A stretch of DNA of 64,000 nucleotides from JBCCCJ01 sp039029315 (GTDB lineage Bacteria; Bacteroidota; Bacteroidia; J057): NCBI GenBank assembly GCA_039029315.1, contig JBCCGK010000017.1:1-64000 (forward strand), in the 5' to 3' direction. Below, in pieces: positions 52,614 through 61,584 of this stretch. The position numbers and the translations under genes are program-made. Position 1 is the stretch's first letter; each line of letters opens with the position of its first letter. The notes under the pieces are model-generated. The model was given only the letters and a program-made list of their open reading frames with translations, searched no databases and was not told the origin of the DNA.

Positions 52614-54710
52614 TTATTGGTCAAACTCTACCACATAATTATTGGGAAATGGGCCGATGTGAAGGCCAGACCCCTGGCCTACTCTTCCTTTTGCAAGTCG
52701 TACATTCTTGAGTCTTAGCACCGCAGCTACCAATTCTGGAATCGTTACTTTATTGATGTGCTTGCCATAACATTCGTGCAAGCCAAATCCCCAGTTCATA
52801 TATCGTGCATCCCGATCAGGATTAAATTGTTTGGGGTTGGGAAAGGTATTGGGATCAAACATTGCCCCGGAAGTCAGCGCCAGGACCTTTCGATTGCCTT
52901 TGATGGTATAGGTCTTTTTGCCATTTCCATTGAGGATCTGTTTGGTTTCGCTGAAGCGCAACACACCCGGCTGAACAGGGTTGAATCTCAATCCTTCGTA
53001 CACATATCCCAACATCTTCTCCATTTCTCTTGCCTGAGCTGCTTCGATGGCTCCTTTGAGCATATCAGGACGCTTGAAGAGTTCCTGAAGCACAAAAATC
53101 GCTGCTTTGCTGGTCGTCTCCTGTATCCCTGTGAGCAAGCCGCCGATGTTCCGACGAATGGTATCATCATCTACCCAAGCATATTCCGGCTGCTGTTGCA
53201 GGAGGATCAGTCGATTCAGCAAATTGTTCTCATCGATAGATTTGCCTGCTTTTAGGAGTTCTTTTCGTTCTGCAATCAAGCCCCTCACCCAGGCAATTCT
53301 TTCTTTTCCAGAATCAACCGCTTGCTGGTGTTTCTTTTTGTTGTTGGTGAAATTCAGGAAGAGATCATAGAACATCGTCCGTTGCCAACGTTCCATTTGC
53401 GATTCTACCGGAGCAGGCACCCCAAAGTAGTAGCCGAGTAATTGAATCAGCACGCCATAGTTCAGCGTTTGCACCACATCGAGTTTGCCATAGGGCTGGA
53501 CGCGCTCACAAATCGCATCCGCTTGTTCCCTCACAAATGACCGGATCAAGGCCATATCTCCTTTATGGGCAGATTTTCGGACAAATTCCCGCTCACGGTC
53601 AAACTGAGGATCTGATCGATCCATCCCCAGGAAGAAGGCCCCTTTCTGATCGGCCATCTTCTTGCCATTGATCTCCCAAACCGTAAAGTCTGCATTGCGA
53701 TCCAAGACATCTACAACAAGATCATGTCTGCTGGCAATCGCAACTTTGGCCAATCCGATTCGGATCATGGGCAACCGCTTCTGAAGAAAATAGAACAAAC
53801 CTGCCTGATTGCTGGTCAGCTTTGTGATGATGCTCTGTAACAGTCTCTTCAGAAAACCAGGTTTTTTGGGTACAGGCCCCAAATCAAGATTGATGGGTCT
53901 GTCTTCCTGATACAGTCCCAATACAAATTGTCCCGCCCTGCTTGCTCTCAGGTCTATGATCTCCAATCGAAGTTCCTGCGCGACGCCACTGATTTTCACT
54001 CTGGAGCCTCCATATTCTTCTGGCAAGATCAAGGGCGCAGTAACAGCAGCAAATGCAATATCTGCCGCAGTCAAGGTGTCCCCTGTCAAATACTTTCTTC
54101 CATCGCTAAGGAGGGTCTCTAATTGGGTGAAGATTTTCTGAATCTCCGTCAGGAATATCACAGAATCCTTGCCTTTGATATCCCATTGCTTGATCAAGGC
54201 TCTCTTCAGCGAGCCATATCTGAAGGTATAAGCCAGTTTTTCTCGCCAGGGCACACATTCTTTCAGCAGTTTCAGGGCATTCTTACGAGAAGTCAACAAC
54301 TCAGCATAGATGTATTGCCATACATAGGTATTCAAGTGGCCGGTACATAGCTTGAGTAATTCCACCACTTCCTTTCTTTTGGAAGCGTCCTCTGGAATCA
54401 GTCTTCTCTCAGCCGGAATCTGCGCATCATAATACTGAATGATGCTTTCGGCAGAATAAATCAGGGAGTCTGTCTGGATGAGAACAGGATGGTTCTCATT
54501 TCCGTCATGACCTGTGAGTTTCCTGGCAATCGGGAGATACAATCGAGGCGCATGTCGCTTTTCAACATGCAGGATTTGATTGATGTCCAAAACCCATCGG
54601 GCAATTTCACCCAAGCCACTGACGCCATTGCAGACAAAGGTTGGGACTCTTCTTGCATAAGAAAAATTCTTATTGAATCGAATTGGGGCTAACTCATGAT
54701 CTGTAGCCAT
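52614..54710 (-). CDS. GST-like domain fused to cytochrome P450
   Basis: The protein has about 698 residues. Residues about 10-235 have a glutathione-transferase-like layout: a thioredoxin-like start (VPTFVCNGVSGLGEIARWVL), PVLIQTDSLIYSAESIIQYY and the C-terminal helical region with YLTGDTLTAADIAFAAV. Residues about 300-698 are a P450 with GIQETTSK (helix I, E-T pair kept), the ExxR in YEGLR, and haem ligand C647 (FGLHECYGK). ATG at 54710 follows the last gene by 68 bases and starts the GST fold, while the frame start at 54845 lies within that gene. No ferredoxin or reductase gene is adjacent. Confidence 0.92.
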   Translation of the reverse strand: MATDHELAPIRFNKNFSYARRVPTFVCNGVSGLGEIARWVLDINQILHVEKRHAPRLYLPIARKLTGHDGNENHPVLIQTDSLIYSAESIIQYYDAQIPAERRLIPEDASKRKEVVELLKLCTGHLNTYVWQYIYAELLTSRKNALKLLKECVPWREKLAYTFRYGSLKRALIKQWDIKGKDSVIFLTEIQKIFTQLETLLSDGRKYLTGDTLTAADIAFAAVTAPLILPEEYGGSRVKISGVAQELRLEIIDLRASRAGQFVLGLYQEDRPINLDLGPVPKKPGFLKRLLQSIITKLTSNQAGLFYFLQKRLPMIRIGLAKVAIASRHDLVVDVLDRNADFTVWEINGKKMADQKGAFFLGMDRSDPQFDREREFVRKSAHKGDMALIRSFVREQADAICERVQPYGKLDVVQTLNYGVLIQLLGYYFGVPAPVESQMERWQRTMFYDLFLNFTNNKKKHQQAVDSGKERIAWVRGLIAERKELLKAGKSIDENNLLNRLILLQQQPEYAWVDDDTIRRNIGGLLTGIQETTSKAAIFVLQELFKRPDMLKGAIEAAQAREMEKMLGYVYEGLRFNPVQPGVLRFSETKQILNGNGKKTYTIKGNRKVLALTSGAMFDPNTFPNPKQFNPDRDARYMNWGFGLHECYGKHINKVTIPELVAAVLRLKNVRLAKGRVGQGSGLHIGPFPNNYVVEFDQ

Positions 54711-54778
54711 AGTAGAGTATAGTTTAGGGCGTATTATATAGAACATATGAGGCGCAGGGATTTCCTGCCCCCTCTTCA

Positions 54779-55402
54779 TTAGGTCAGTTTTTTTGCCTGA
54801 AAAATCCTGATTGAGCCTCCTTCTTCCTGAAAAGCATGAATCCATGCAGAATTGTCCGGGGTATCCTGAAACAGCAGATAGAGTCCAAGAGATTTCCCTC
54901 TTACATCCGCGATCTTCTGGACAGTGGCAAGTGGTTGCGCCGCATAGCGATTTGCAGTGGCCAGAAAGTCGCTGGAGTCCCCTTGTACACCTACCATCAA
55001 GATGGATGGATCATCGGACATATCTGGCGAATTGCTTGCAGCGCAATAGGTCCAGCTTGTCCATTGGGTAGCTCTGGCACGCATTGCAGCTACTCCTTTT
55101 TTTAAGAGTGCTGTTCCGACTTGTAGAAATGCTTTTGTCGAGGCATAGTGTGTTACATATATATAGGTCCTGCCTTCCGTAGTTTTGTAGGGGCCAAGGG
55201 AGATCGGTGTATCATATGTCAGGCTTATGGCCAAACTTTTTTTCAGAAATTCTTCAAACAATGCTTCTTTACCTTCCTGGACCTCCAGGAGGTTGAACAT
55301 TGGTTGAATCGTAGACCACTTATGCGCAATAAAGGTTCGATACAGGACAGCTCTTACAATTCCAAGGGAATCTTTGAGTGTATTGGAGAATTTGGTGGGC
55401 AT
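54779..55402 (-). CDS. Unknown protein, first gene of the P450/DyP operon
   Basis: The 207-residue soluble protein is not one I recognise. Residues about 35-75 (MFNLLEVQEGKEALFEEFLKK) look like the first strand and helix of a ferredoxin-like ABM monooxygenase or dimeric alpha-beta domain. A second similar strand-helix unit (ILMVGVQGDSSDFLATANRY) lies near residue 135. Two such repeats would make a pseudo-dimer. It heads the operon and could supply a small ligand-binding or monooxygenase function. Confidence 0.75.
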   Translation of the reverse strand: MPTKFSNTLKDSLGIVRAVLYRTFIAHKWSTIQPMFNLLEVQEGKEALFEEFLKKSLAISLTYDTPISLGPYKTTEGRTYIYVTHYASTKAFLQVGTALLKKGVAAMRARATQWTSWTYCAASNSPDMSDDPSILMVGVQGDSSDFLATANRYAAQPLATVQKIADVRGKSLGLYLLFQDTPDNSAWIHAFQEEGGSIRIFQAKKLT

Positions 55403-55456
55403 TTCTGTGACCTCTGAAAAAATCAGGAAGAATAAGCTATTTTTTCCAAGGTTCTA

Positions 55457-55486
55457 CAATATATATTTTTTTAAATGTTCGAGCAA
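55457..55486 (-). promoter_or_regulatory. Weak candidate promoter of the P450/DyP operon
   Basis: On the minus strand TTG (55486-55484) is followed after about 20 bases by TATATTG (55463-55457), one base short of the TAnnTTTG consensus. It lies 55 bases before the start of the first gene of the operon in a very AT-rich gap. It fits, but is not a clear match. Confidence 0.35.
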
Positions 55487-55648
55487 GCTTATTATTTGTT
55501 TATTTCGATTTTTCTAAAAGGAGAGACAAAATTGAAAAAGATAAAAGAGATCTTCCAAAGTCGAAAGATCTCTTCAGGCCTTGTCATGGCCTTCCCAAAA
55601 GATGGGAGGATACGGCAGATGGATGGGTTATTTGGAAGCCATTTCACC

Positions 55649-55963
55649 TCAAAACAGCGAGACGAAAAAGCCAATCAGCATCCCTACCCCTATCAATCCA
55701 GCGAGTCCTAAGACAAAACTGATGAAGATCCTGCCGCGTCCATGATAGTTGGTCAATACGAATCTGGCTACGAGGAATTGCACGCCAAACAAAACACCAA
55801 CGTAAAGGGCAAAAAATAACCAATCCCCAGGATTTTTCATCCAGCGAAAATCATTGTAACCTTCGTCTATATAGGAAAAGTACAGGACAATCAGAACAGA
55901 GATCACTGCTTGAATGAGGCGTTCTTGCCTTAGTTTGGCAGGAGAGAGGTGTGGAGTAGACAT
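55649..55963 (-). CDS. Small three-helix membrane protein of unknown function
   Basis: The 104-residue protein has three hydrophobic helices (LIQAVISVLIVLYFSYIDEG; WLFFALYVGVLFGVQFLVARF; IFISFVLGLAGLIGVGMLIG). A short conserved-looking loop, DEGYNDFRWMKNPGDW, joins helices 1 and 2. No family was recognised. It lies 40 bases after the next minus-strand gene and could be co-transcribed with it. Confidence 0.7.
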   Translation of the reverse strand: MSTPHLSPAKLRQERLIQAVISVLIVLYFSYIDEGYNDFRWMKNPGDWLFFALYVGVLFGVQFLVARFVLTNYHGRGRIFISFVLGLAGLIGVGMLIGFFVSLF

Positions 55964-56003
55964 ATGATAGATAATAAATGGTTGAACACAATGACTGAAC
56001 TGA

Positions 56004-56402
56004 TCACTGAATCTTATTTTTTTTACTTTTTGCTTGTTTCATGTCAAATAAAAAAATCTCGCCATCTCGAATAATTTCGATTTGTCGGCTCCATTCTTTG
56101 TAAACAAAGCGATCCCCTTCTGTTACAAATTCGTGAAAATAATAGGGATCATTGGCTGGATTGTAAGTCGGGACAATCGCTCGCTTCAAAGAGGAATCAA
56201 TTTCAATAAAACTATACTTGTGATGAACTTTCATGGCCGTGATGGTTCCATCGATCTGCTCATACTCTGCCAGAAAGGGATAGTCTCTTTCCAGACCAGA
56301 ATAATAGATATCACTGATGGTCATTGTGATCAACAATAGACTCGCAAGGACGAGGACAATGATGGTCTTTCGACGGCGAAGAAATGGCTGTGATAGTCTC
56401 AT
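56004..56402 (-). CDS. Single-pass membrane protein of unknown function
   Basis: The 132-residue protein has a basic N-terminus (RRRK), one membrane helix (about 12-31) and a strand-rich extracytoplasmic domain (YEQIDGTITAMKVHHKYSFIEI, then RQIEIIRDGEIFLFDM), ending in a lysine-rich tail. The pattern suggests a small beta-sandwich or OB-like domain. The MITE-like element begins 16 bases upstream of its start codon, so its own promoter may lie within or beyond that element. Confidence 0.72.
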   Translation of the reverse strand: MRLSQPFLRRRKTIIVLVLASLLLITMTISDIYYSGLERDYPFLAEYEQIDGTITAMKVHHKYSFIEIDSSLKRAIVPTYNPANDPYYFHEFVTEGDRFVYKEWSRQIEIIRDGEIFLFDMKQAKSKKNKIQ

Positions 56403-56418
56403 ATAAGATCAATGTTTC

Positions 56419-56561
56419 AGAGACTGTTTGAACATCTGTCACTTATTTTTTGTATGCGGCTTTTTTTGTTCTCATAGCACCACTATGAGAACAAAAAAGA
56501 GCCTTGCCTGAGAAAAAAATACACGTTAAAAATTCTCAGCACAGATTCCTAAACAGTCTCT
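56419..56561. mobile_element. MITE-like element, 143 bp, with inner hairpin
   Basis: Terminal inverted repeats AGAGACTGTTTGAACATCTG (56419-56438) and AGAGACTGTTTAGGAATCTG (56561-56542, reverse strand) match at 17 of 20 positions. Inside is a perfect 16-bp hairpin, TTTTTTGTTCTCATAG with CTATGAGAACAAAAAA (56462-56477, 56483-56498). No coding frame is present. The right end overlaps the first base of the HTH gene stop codon, and no clear target duplication was seen. Confidence 0.6.
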
Positions 56562-56803
56562 CAATCTGTTTTCCTGTTCTTTGCTTCTTTGTTCTTCTCA
56601 AGATCTTCTAGCAGATGTTGGAATTTCTGGTCGATATGTTGAAGGAACCAGGCGTCAATGATATCTCTTCGGAACCGCCACTCCTTACCCAATTTGGCAG
56701 CAGGAATATTCCCCTTTTGTGCCCATACATAGATCGTCTGCGGTTTCATCTTCAGATATTTGGCTACCTCTTCAACCGTCATGATTTCATCCATACTATT
56801 CAT
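56561..56803 (-). CDS. Excisionase-family (MerR-like) helix-turn-helix protein
   Basis: A protein of about 80 residues with the HTH_17 pattern: MTVEEVAKYLKMKPQTIYVWAQKG, then IPAAKLGKEWRFRRDIIDAW, and a charged coiled tail (QKFQHLLEDLEKNKEAKNRK). Such proteins bind DNA and often act as excisionases, but many are ordinary regulators. Three starts are possible (56830, 56803, 56794). 56803 overlaps the end of the upstream gene by 8 bases, and 56794 follows its stop directly. A MITE-like element abuts its 3' end, which raises the chance of a mobile-DNA link without proving it. Confidence 0.82.
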   Translation of the reverse strand: MNSMDEIMTVEEVAKYLKMKPQTIYVWAQKGNIPAAKLGKEWRFRRDIIDAWFLQHIDQKFQHLLEDLEKNKEAKNRKTD

Positions 56804-57635
56804 GCTTGCTGCTGTCTTCTGGTGAATCAACTTGTTCGTTCGACTCTACTGCCTCTCCTGGTTTGTTGTGCTTTTCTTTTTCTGTGGGTGATGGTTTCTT
56901 CTTTTTTGAAGGCTTCTCCTTTTTCTCCCCTTCATTATCTTCCCCATCTATTCCGATCAATTTCCCAAGAGAGCCAAGTACAGTGGTATAGACATTCCCT
57001 TGCGTACTCTCACGAAAAACTTCAAAGGGTCTCCCCTGTTCTCCCAGGAATGGCCTGAGATTCCAAGACAACTGAAAGCCAACAATGGCAAATATAACGA
57101 CCCATATCCTGAAGACTGAAAGACCAATCTTGGGATAAACCTGCTGATTTTCACAGGCATTCTTCAAGGAATCCATCACCACACGCATCCCAAACACCCC
57201 AGAGAAAATCAACACCGCCACATGCAACAACTGGAGAAAGTTGTAATTGCCCCCCGATAACTGAAAAAACAACACAATCGGCCCAAAGGCCAGCATGATG
57301 GTTGACACCATCACCAATCCACTCAACAACATGATAGACAACTGCTTGATCCCAATTTTAGAACCAAGCACTATTTGCACAATGTAGAAAGATGGAAAGC
57401 ATATCAGCAAGGTCAACAAAAAGAGGCCCCAGAGCTTGATTCCACTCATCAGGGATTGAGCCAGACCATTGTAGCTTCCCATGATCAGGCCATATAAGAA
57501 GGTAAAAAGGGCGATGAGCAAGATTTGCCCTCCAATGATGGAGGGCTTGTATTGGTTTTCACTGATTTTTTCCAAATAGGCTTCACGGTCTCGGAATACC
57601 TCAAAAGCTTCGGAAAATAGGCTTGCCAGGGACAT
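56796..57635 (-). CDS. Yip1-like multi-pass membrane protein with charged C-terminal tail
   Basis: The 279-residue protein has about five to six hydrophobic helices (residues 34-205, e.g. IIGGQILLIALFTFLYGLIM; LWGLFLLTLLICFPSFYIVQ; SIMLLSGLVMVSTIMLAFGP) and a long lysine/glutamate/proline-rich cytoplasmic tail (about 230-279). Relatives carry labels such as Yip1 or 'actin-binding WH2' without experimental basis. It overlaps the excisionase-like gene, so the two are co-translated and may form a membrane-regulator pair. Confidence 0.75.
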   Translation of the reverse strand: MSLASLFSEAFEVFRDREAYLEKISENQYKPSIIGGQILLIALFTFLYGLIMGSYNGLAQSLMSGIKLWGLFLLTLLICFPSFYIVQIVLGSKIGIKQLSIMLLSGLVMVSTIMLAFGPIVLFFQLSGGNYNFLQLLHVAVLIFSGVFGMRVVMDSLKNACENQQVYPKIGLSVFRIWVVIFAIVGFQLSWNLRPFLGEQGRPFEVFRESTQGNVYTTVLGSLGKLIGIDGEDNEGEKKEKPSKKKKPSPTEKEKHNKPGEAVESNEQVDSPEDSSKHE

Positions 57636-57762
57636 AATTAATAACGTTTTGAATCGATTTAATACTTTTTGTTACTGTTTTTGCATATTTACTACTATTT
57701 AATGTTGTTTGCAAGGGATTTATTTTTCTCTTTTTGGATTCACCCTTATTCATGCCTTGAAC

Positions 57763-58170
57763 ATGAACCAACTGATCCTGATTTTATTTTCTCTCAGCAC
57801 GCTTCCTGTTGATCGCCAACCAAACAGCAAGAACTCAGCCTGTGGGAACAACAACTTCAGCTTCGGGAAGAGGTGCTTCACATAGAAACGGAACGTCTGA
57901 CTCAACTCAAGAAGGAGCTCCGATCTATTCAGGAAATGCCTGGAGAGCTACAATTTACTCGCTATGAAAATGCACGATTCCACTTTTGTGTGGATTATCC
58001 AGAGGGTGTCCTCCTCCACCAGGCCCCCCCAGACAATGGAGATGGTCGCCTCTTTCTATCAAAAGATGCCTGGATTGAGATGGTGGGCTCTGGATCGGGA
58101 TGATAGCTATGTCTTATTTGAACAAGACATCCACCATATGGAGAATTCTCTTCCAGCCAGGATCGAGTGA
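57763..58170 (+). pseudogene. Decayed gene for a small exported protein, two frameshifts
   Basis: A signal-like start (ATG at 57763, LILILFSLSTL) runs out of frame near 57810-57824. The reading continues in another frame (QQELSLWEQQLQLREEVL, then TRYENARFHFCVDYPEGVLL and NGDGRLFLSKDAW). Near 58090 it shifts again to ALDRDDSYVLFEQDIHHM, ending at 58170. The block 'YxNxRFxFxxDYPxxxL...NGDG' resembles a known family of small secreted proteins. Sequencing error is an alternative explanation for either shift. Confidence 0.5.
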
Positions 58171-58389
58171 TCACTCATCAGGTCCAAAAAGATGATTGGT
58201 AGATGGTATCTGGGTAGGAGGAGGGAAAGAGTATTTAGGAATGAGACGAATTTTGCGTAACTTTTTATCAAGAGTACGCACTACATGCCTGCCTTAGACA
58301 ATTAACCGATCATGAATAAACAGTTACAAAGGAGCGTAAAACCCAAGAAAAACGTCGAATGACTTTATCCATTTTCCAAAATTAACCCA

Positions 58390-58917
58390 ATGAAGCGTTC
58401 ATTTTTACACAAACTCACAGCCATTCTCATTGTGATCGCAATTGGAGTTCTTATGTTCTTGACCTCTTGCAGAAATGATGGTTCTGGCGGCACCTATTCC
58501 ATCAGCTTCACTGTAGATGGAACACATGTCGAGTTCACCGATCAACATTTGTTAACTGCTACCTTCAATCAATCAGGAACACAGCACACGGGATCTATCG
58601 TGGGAACCAAAGGCATCGGGACATCCAGTGTTGCAATCAATCTATTTGATAGTACTGCAATTGATGCAAACACCTATGTCAATCAGGAATTGGTAGGAAC
58701 AAGTCTGGTTGGGGCGATCATCACCTATATAGATCTGAATGGTCTGTCTTTGAGTCAGACGATCGTTTCAGGCGGTGCAAGCATCACGGTTGAGATCACT
58801 GAGATTACTGACAAAACTGTTCGTGGAAACTTTTTTGGAACATTGGCTTCTACGACTAGTCAGGTGGCAGAGGTTCCTCTCACGGATGGCCAATTTCTGG
58901 TTCCAATAGGAGAATGA
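58390..58917 (+). CDS. Lipoprotein of unknown function
   Basis: The 175-residue protein has a hydrophobic signal and lipobox FLTSC (Cys27), so it is a lipoprotein. The mature domain is beta-rich and full of Thr, Ser and Gly (SISFTVDGTHVEF, then SSVAINLFDSTAIDANTY), like small Bacteroidota surface lipoproteins (DUF6252-type). It has no enzymatic motif and is monocistronic. Confidence 0.78.
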   Translation: MKRSFLHKLTAILIVIAIGVLMFLTSCRNDGSGGTYSISFTVDGTHVEFTDQHLLTATFNQSGTQHTGSIVGTKGIGTSSVAINLFDSTAIDANTYVNQELVGTSLVGAIITYIDLNGLSLSQTIVSGGASITVEITEITDKTVRGNFFGTLASTTSQVAEVPLTDGQFLVPIGE

Positions 58918-59003
58918 TTCCTGTCTGTCAGGATAAATACTCAGTATAGAATCTCCGTACATGGAGTCCTGAGATATGGTCCTTGATTGTATGCAAAACT
59001 GTT

Positions 59004-60884
59004 CTATTTCAGTTGAGCCAATTCCTCTTTCCAGCCATTTTCCTTTGTCAGAAATTCGGCTAACCAGACCTTGCAGTCTTCGAAGTTCTGGAAGATATGA
59101 CGCTCCGGGATCATGTCAGGGGTGATGTTCATGTCTTTCATGAGTGCCACGGTCTCCTCATTCACCCCGGAGAGCACAACGACTACCTCTCTTTCGTGTA
59201 GATCATCTACCGCAGCTTCCAGGGCATAAATACCCGATTGGTCCATGAAAGGGACTTTTTCCATTCGAATCACCAATAGATGCAAGTCAGATAACTCTGC
59301 GACATTTTCCCTAAAGGCAGAAACAAAGCCAAAAAACAATGGGCCATCCAAATGCTTGAAAACAACTTTCTCCCGAATCTCAGGATCAATCGTCAATTCA
59401 TCAGACCATAGAGGTTCCTCTCCTTGCAATTTATTGAGATCTGTGATAACCAATTGGTTCTCCGAGGTATCACTGACACGTTTCAGGAAGACCAAAGCCG
59501 CCATCACCAAGCCGACAGCTACCGCATACACCAACTGCCAGAACACGGTCAGAATCAAAACGGTAAGGAGAATGATTCTTTCGGACATTTCCATCTTGGG
59601 CAAAGCCCGAAGCCCTTTGTAATCCATCACACCAATTCCTACTGTAATGAGAATTCCAGCCAATACAGCAGCAGGAATGTTAGATGCAATCGGCCCCAGA
59701 AGGATGAGGATCACAAACAACAACATACCAGCAATCATGCCTGAGAATTTGGTTTTACCGCCTGCCTGAATGTTGACAACCGTTCGAATAGTGGCACCTG
59801 CACCAGGAAGTCCACCAAAGAGTGCAGCGATGCTATTCCCTATTCCCTGGCCAATCAGCTCTTGATTGGGTTTGTGCTGGGTTTTGGTCAGATTATCAGC
59901 GACGACAGATGTCAAGAGAGAGTCTATCGCCCCCAAGAAGGCCAATAGGAAGGCCGATATGATGAATGGCGAAACCAGCCCTAGATCAAATTCTGTGAAT
60001 ACTTCCACATAGAATTTGGGAAATCCAGTAGGAATCTCCCGAATCAATATATACTCCAGTCCCAGGGCATAAGCCCCTCCAGCCACCACAACCAGTGCCA
60101 CCAAAGTACTGGGAATCGTGCTGGTAATGCGTTTGAATCCATAGATCACAGCAATGGTGATCAGGGTCAGGAGCAACTCAATCAGGTTGATGTTTCCGAA
60201 AGCTCTTGGTAAGTAAGTCAATGACCCAATAACACCCTTGCTGGCATTGGTCGCCAACATCTGAGCTTCTGTCTTGATCGCTTCTTCAGATACCTCATTG
60301 GCACGATCAATGGTCCCTTTGAATTCCTCCAATACCAGCATGCCATCCTCAGCTTCTTCTTCCAAAATTCTATTGAGCAATAACTGTTCTGCGTTCGGCT
60401 TAAACGTATCAATAACCTTCGTATCATTCCCGGAATTATAGCCCAGGGCAGGCAGCAATTGTGTGATCAGAATGATGACCCCAATTCCCGTCATAAAGCC
60501 TGAGACCACTGTATAGGGAATATATTTGATGAAAGTCCCAACCTTGACGATCCCCAGCCCAATTTGGATGATCCCCGCCAACAAAAATACCATGAGGATC
60601 AATGGAATTGCCTGATCCAATTGTCCTTCGGCAGCTTGTAACAGTCCTGCGACGATCACCATGCTCAATGCAGTCATCGGAGCTGTGGGTCCACTGATCT
60701 GTGTGGCTGTTCCCCCAAACAAGGCAGCAAAAAATGCAATAAAGGCTGCTCCATAGAGACCGGCAGCTGCTCCCATTCCGGATTGCTCTCCGAAGGCCAA
60801 TGCGAGGGGAAGTGCAACAATTCCAGCTGTGATCCCGCCAAGCAGGTCTTTTCTGAAGTAGCGAAAGTCAAAGAAATTTTTCAT
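59004..60884 (-). CDS. SulP-family anion transporter with STAS domain
   Basis: The 626-residue protein has the SulP transmembrane core (about residues 8-460, some 12 helices) with the family opening RKDLLGGITAGIVALPLALAFG and FGGTATQISGPTAPM near 57. The STAS domain lies at about 495-605, with the phospho-/switch-like Ser in VPFMDQSGIYAL. Bacterial SulP proteins carry sulfate, bicarbonate, C4-dicarboxylates or other anions, and this one cannot be assigned. A charged insert at about 155-205 (AEDGMLVLEEF) between helices is unusual. The gene is monocistronic. Confidence 0.95.
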   Translation of the reverse strand: MKNFFDFRYFRKDLLGGITAGIVALPLALAFGEQSGMGAAAGLYGAAFIAFFAALFGGTATQISGPTAPMTALSMVIVAGLLQAAEGQLDQAIPLILMVFLLAGIIQIGLGIVKVGTFIKYIPYTVVSGFMTGIGVIILITQLLPALGYNSGNDTKVIDTFKPNAEQLLLNRILEEEAEDGMLVLEEFKGTIDRANEVSEEAIKTEAQMLATNASKGVIGSLTYLPRAFGNINLIELLLTLITIAVIYGFKRITSTIPSTLVALVVVAGGAYALGLEYILIREIPTGFPKFYVEVFTEFDLGLVSPFIISAFLLAFLGAIDSLLTSVVADNLTKTQHKPNQELIGQGIGNSIAALFGGLPGAGATIRTVVNIQAGGKTKFSGMIAGMLLFVILILLGPIASNIPAAVLAGILITVGIGVMDYKGLRALPKMEMSERIILLTVLILTVFWQLVYAVAVGLVMAALVFLKRVSDTSENQLVITDLNKLQGEEPLWSDELTIDPEIREKVVFKHLDGPLFFGFVSAFRENVAELSDLHLLVIRMEKVPFMDQSGIYALEAAVDDLHEREVVVVLSGVNEETVALMKDMNITPDMIPERHIFQNFEDCKVWLAEFLTKENGWKEELAQLK

Positions 60885-61079
60885 GTTTGGGGATAGTTTC
60901 GCAACGAATTTAATACGATTTTTGTTCAGGTGAAATAGATAAGCCCATCAATGGACAGGATCCCCTTAAGAGGAGGCTTTCTTTTGAATTGTATCTCCTC
61001 CCCATTATGGCTCTCATTTTTTCTCAGACAATCTCCCCTGTTCTTTCCATTTTTCCCGAACCTGTAAATCAGCACCCAA

Positions 61080-61460
61080 ATGAAAAAACTCTTCTTCAAA
61101 AAAACGGGCAAAGAAATCAAAGAAGCCATTACCCATCGATGTGCAGGTATTGAGTCCAGACTGGCTTCGCGTAACAAAAATCTGGATGAGATCCTTAAAG
61201 ACAAAACCAAAGTCCGGTCTTATATGCTGCGAACAAGTGAAGGTCGCTTCAGAGAAGGATATGATACGCCTGCCATTGTCATAAAAGGCCAGACACCCAG
61301 CGAGGAAATTCAAGAAATCAGACAATTGTGTATGCGGATCAACCAGATGGAGCAAGAACTCAATCGCCTTCGCCTGATTCAATCGCATTTGTCAGACAGG
61401 GAGAAATTCGAACTGGAACTGAATGAACTGATTCAATATGGATTTGAATTAGACAGGTGA
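61080..61460 (+). CDS. Small helical protein of unknown function
   Basis: The 126-residue protein is basic at its start (KKLFFKKTGKEIKEAI) and strongly helical, with a coiled-coil-prone C-terminus (EEIQEIRQLCMRINQMEQEL). No signal peptide or membrane segment is present. The opposite-strand frame is shadow-like. No family was recognised. It is monocistronic between the SulP gene and a VOC gene. Confidence 0.65.
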   Translation: MKKLFFKKTGKEIKEAITHRCAGIESRLASRNKNLDEILKDKTKVRSYMLRTSEGRFREGYDTPAIVIKGQTPSEEIQEIRQLCMRINQMEQELNRLRLIQSHLSDREKFELELNELIQYGFELDR

Positions 61461-61584
61461 AGAAGATGGTTTCTTCCTCCTTCGCACGTCCCTCTTGTGC
61501 AGAGAGGAAACTCTTGGAGGCAAGCCCTATTAGCTGCCTGAATGTGCCCACTCGCGATTGAAGTATGGAACCAATCAAATACAT

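Noticed and set aside
55475..55711. 78-residue plus-strand frame
   Set aside because: It overlaps the better-supported three-helix membrane protein and has no family likeness.
61014..61388. Minus-strand 124-residue frame
   Set aside because: It lies opposite the plus-strand 126-residue gene, whose helical composition is more protein-like, and it has no recognisable domain.
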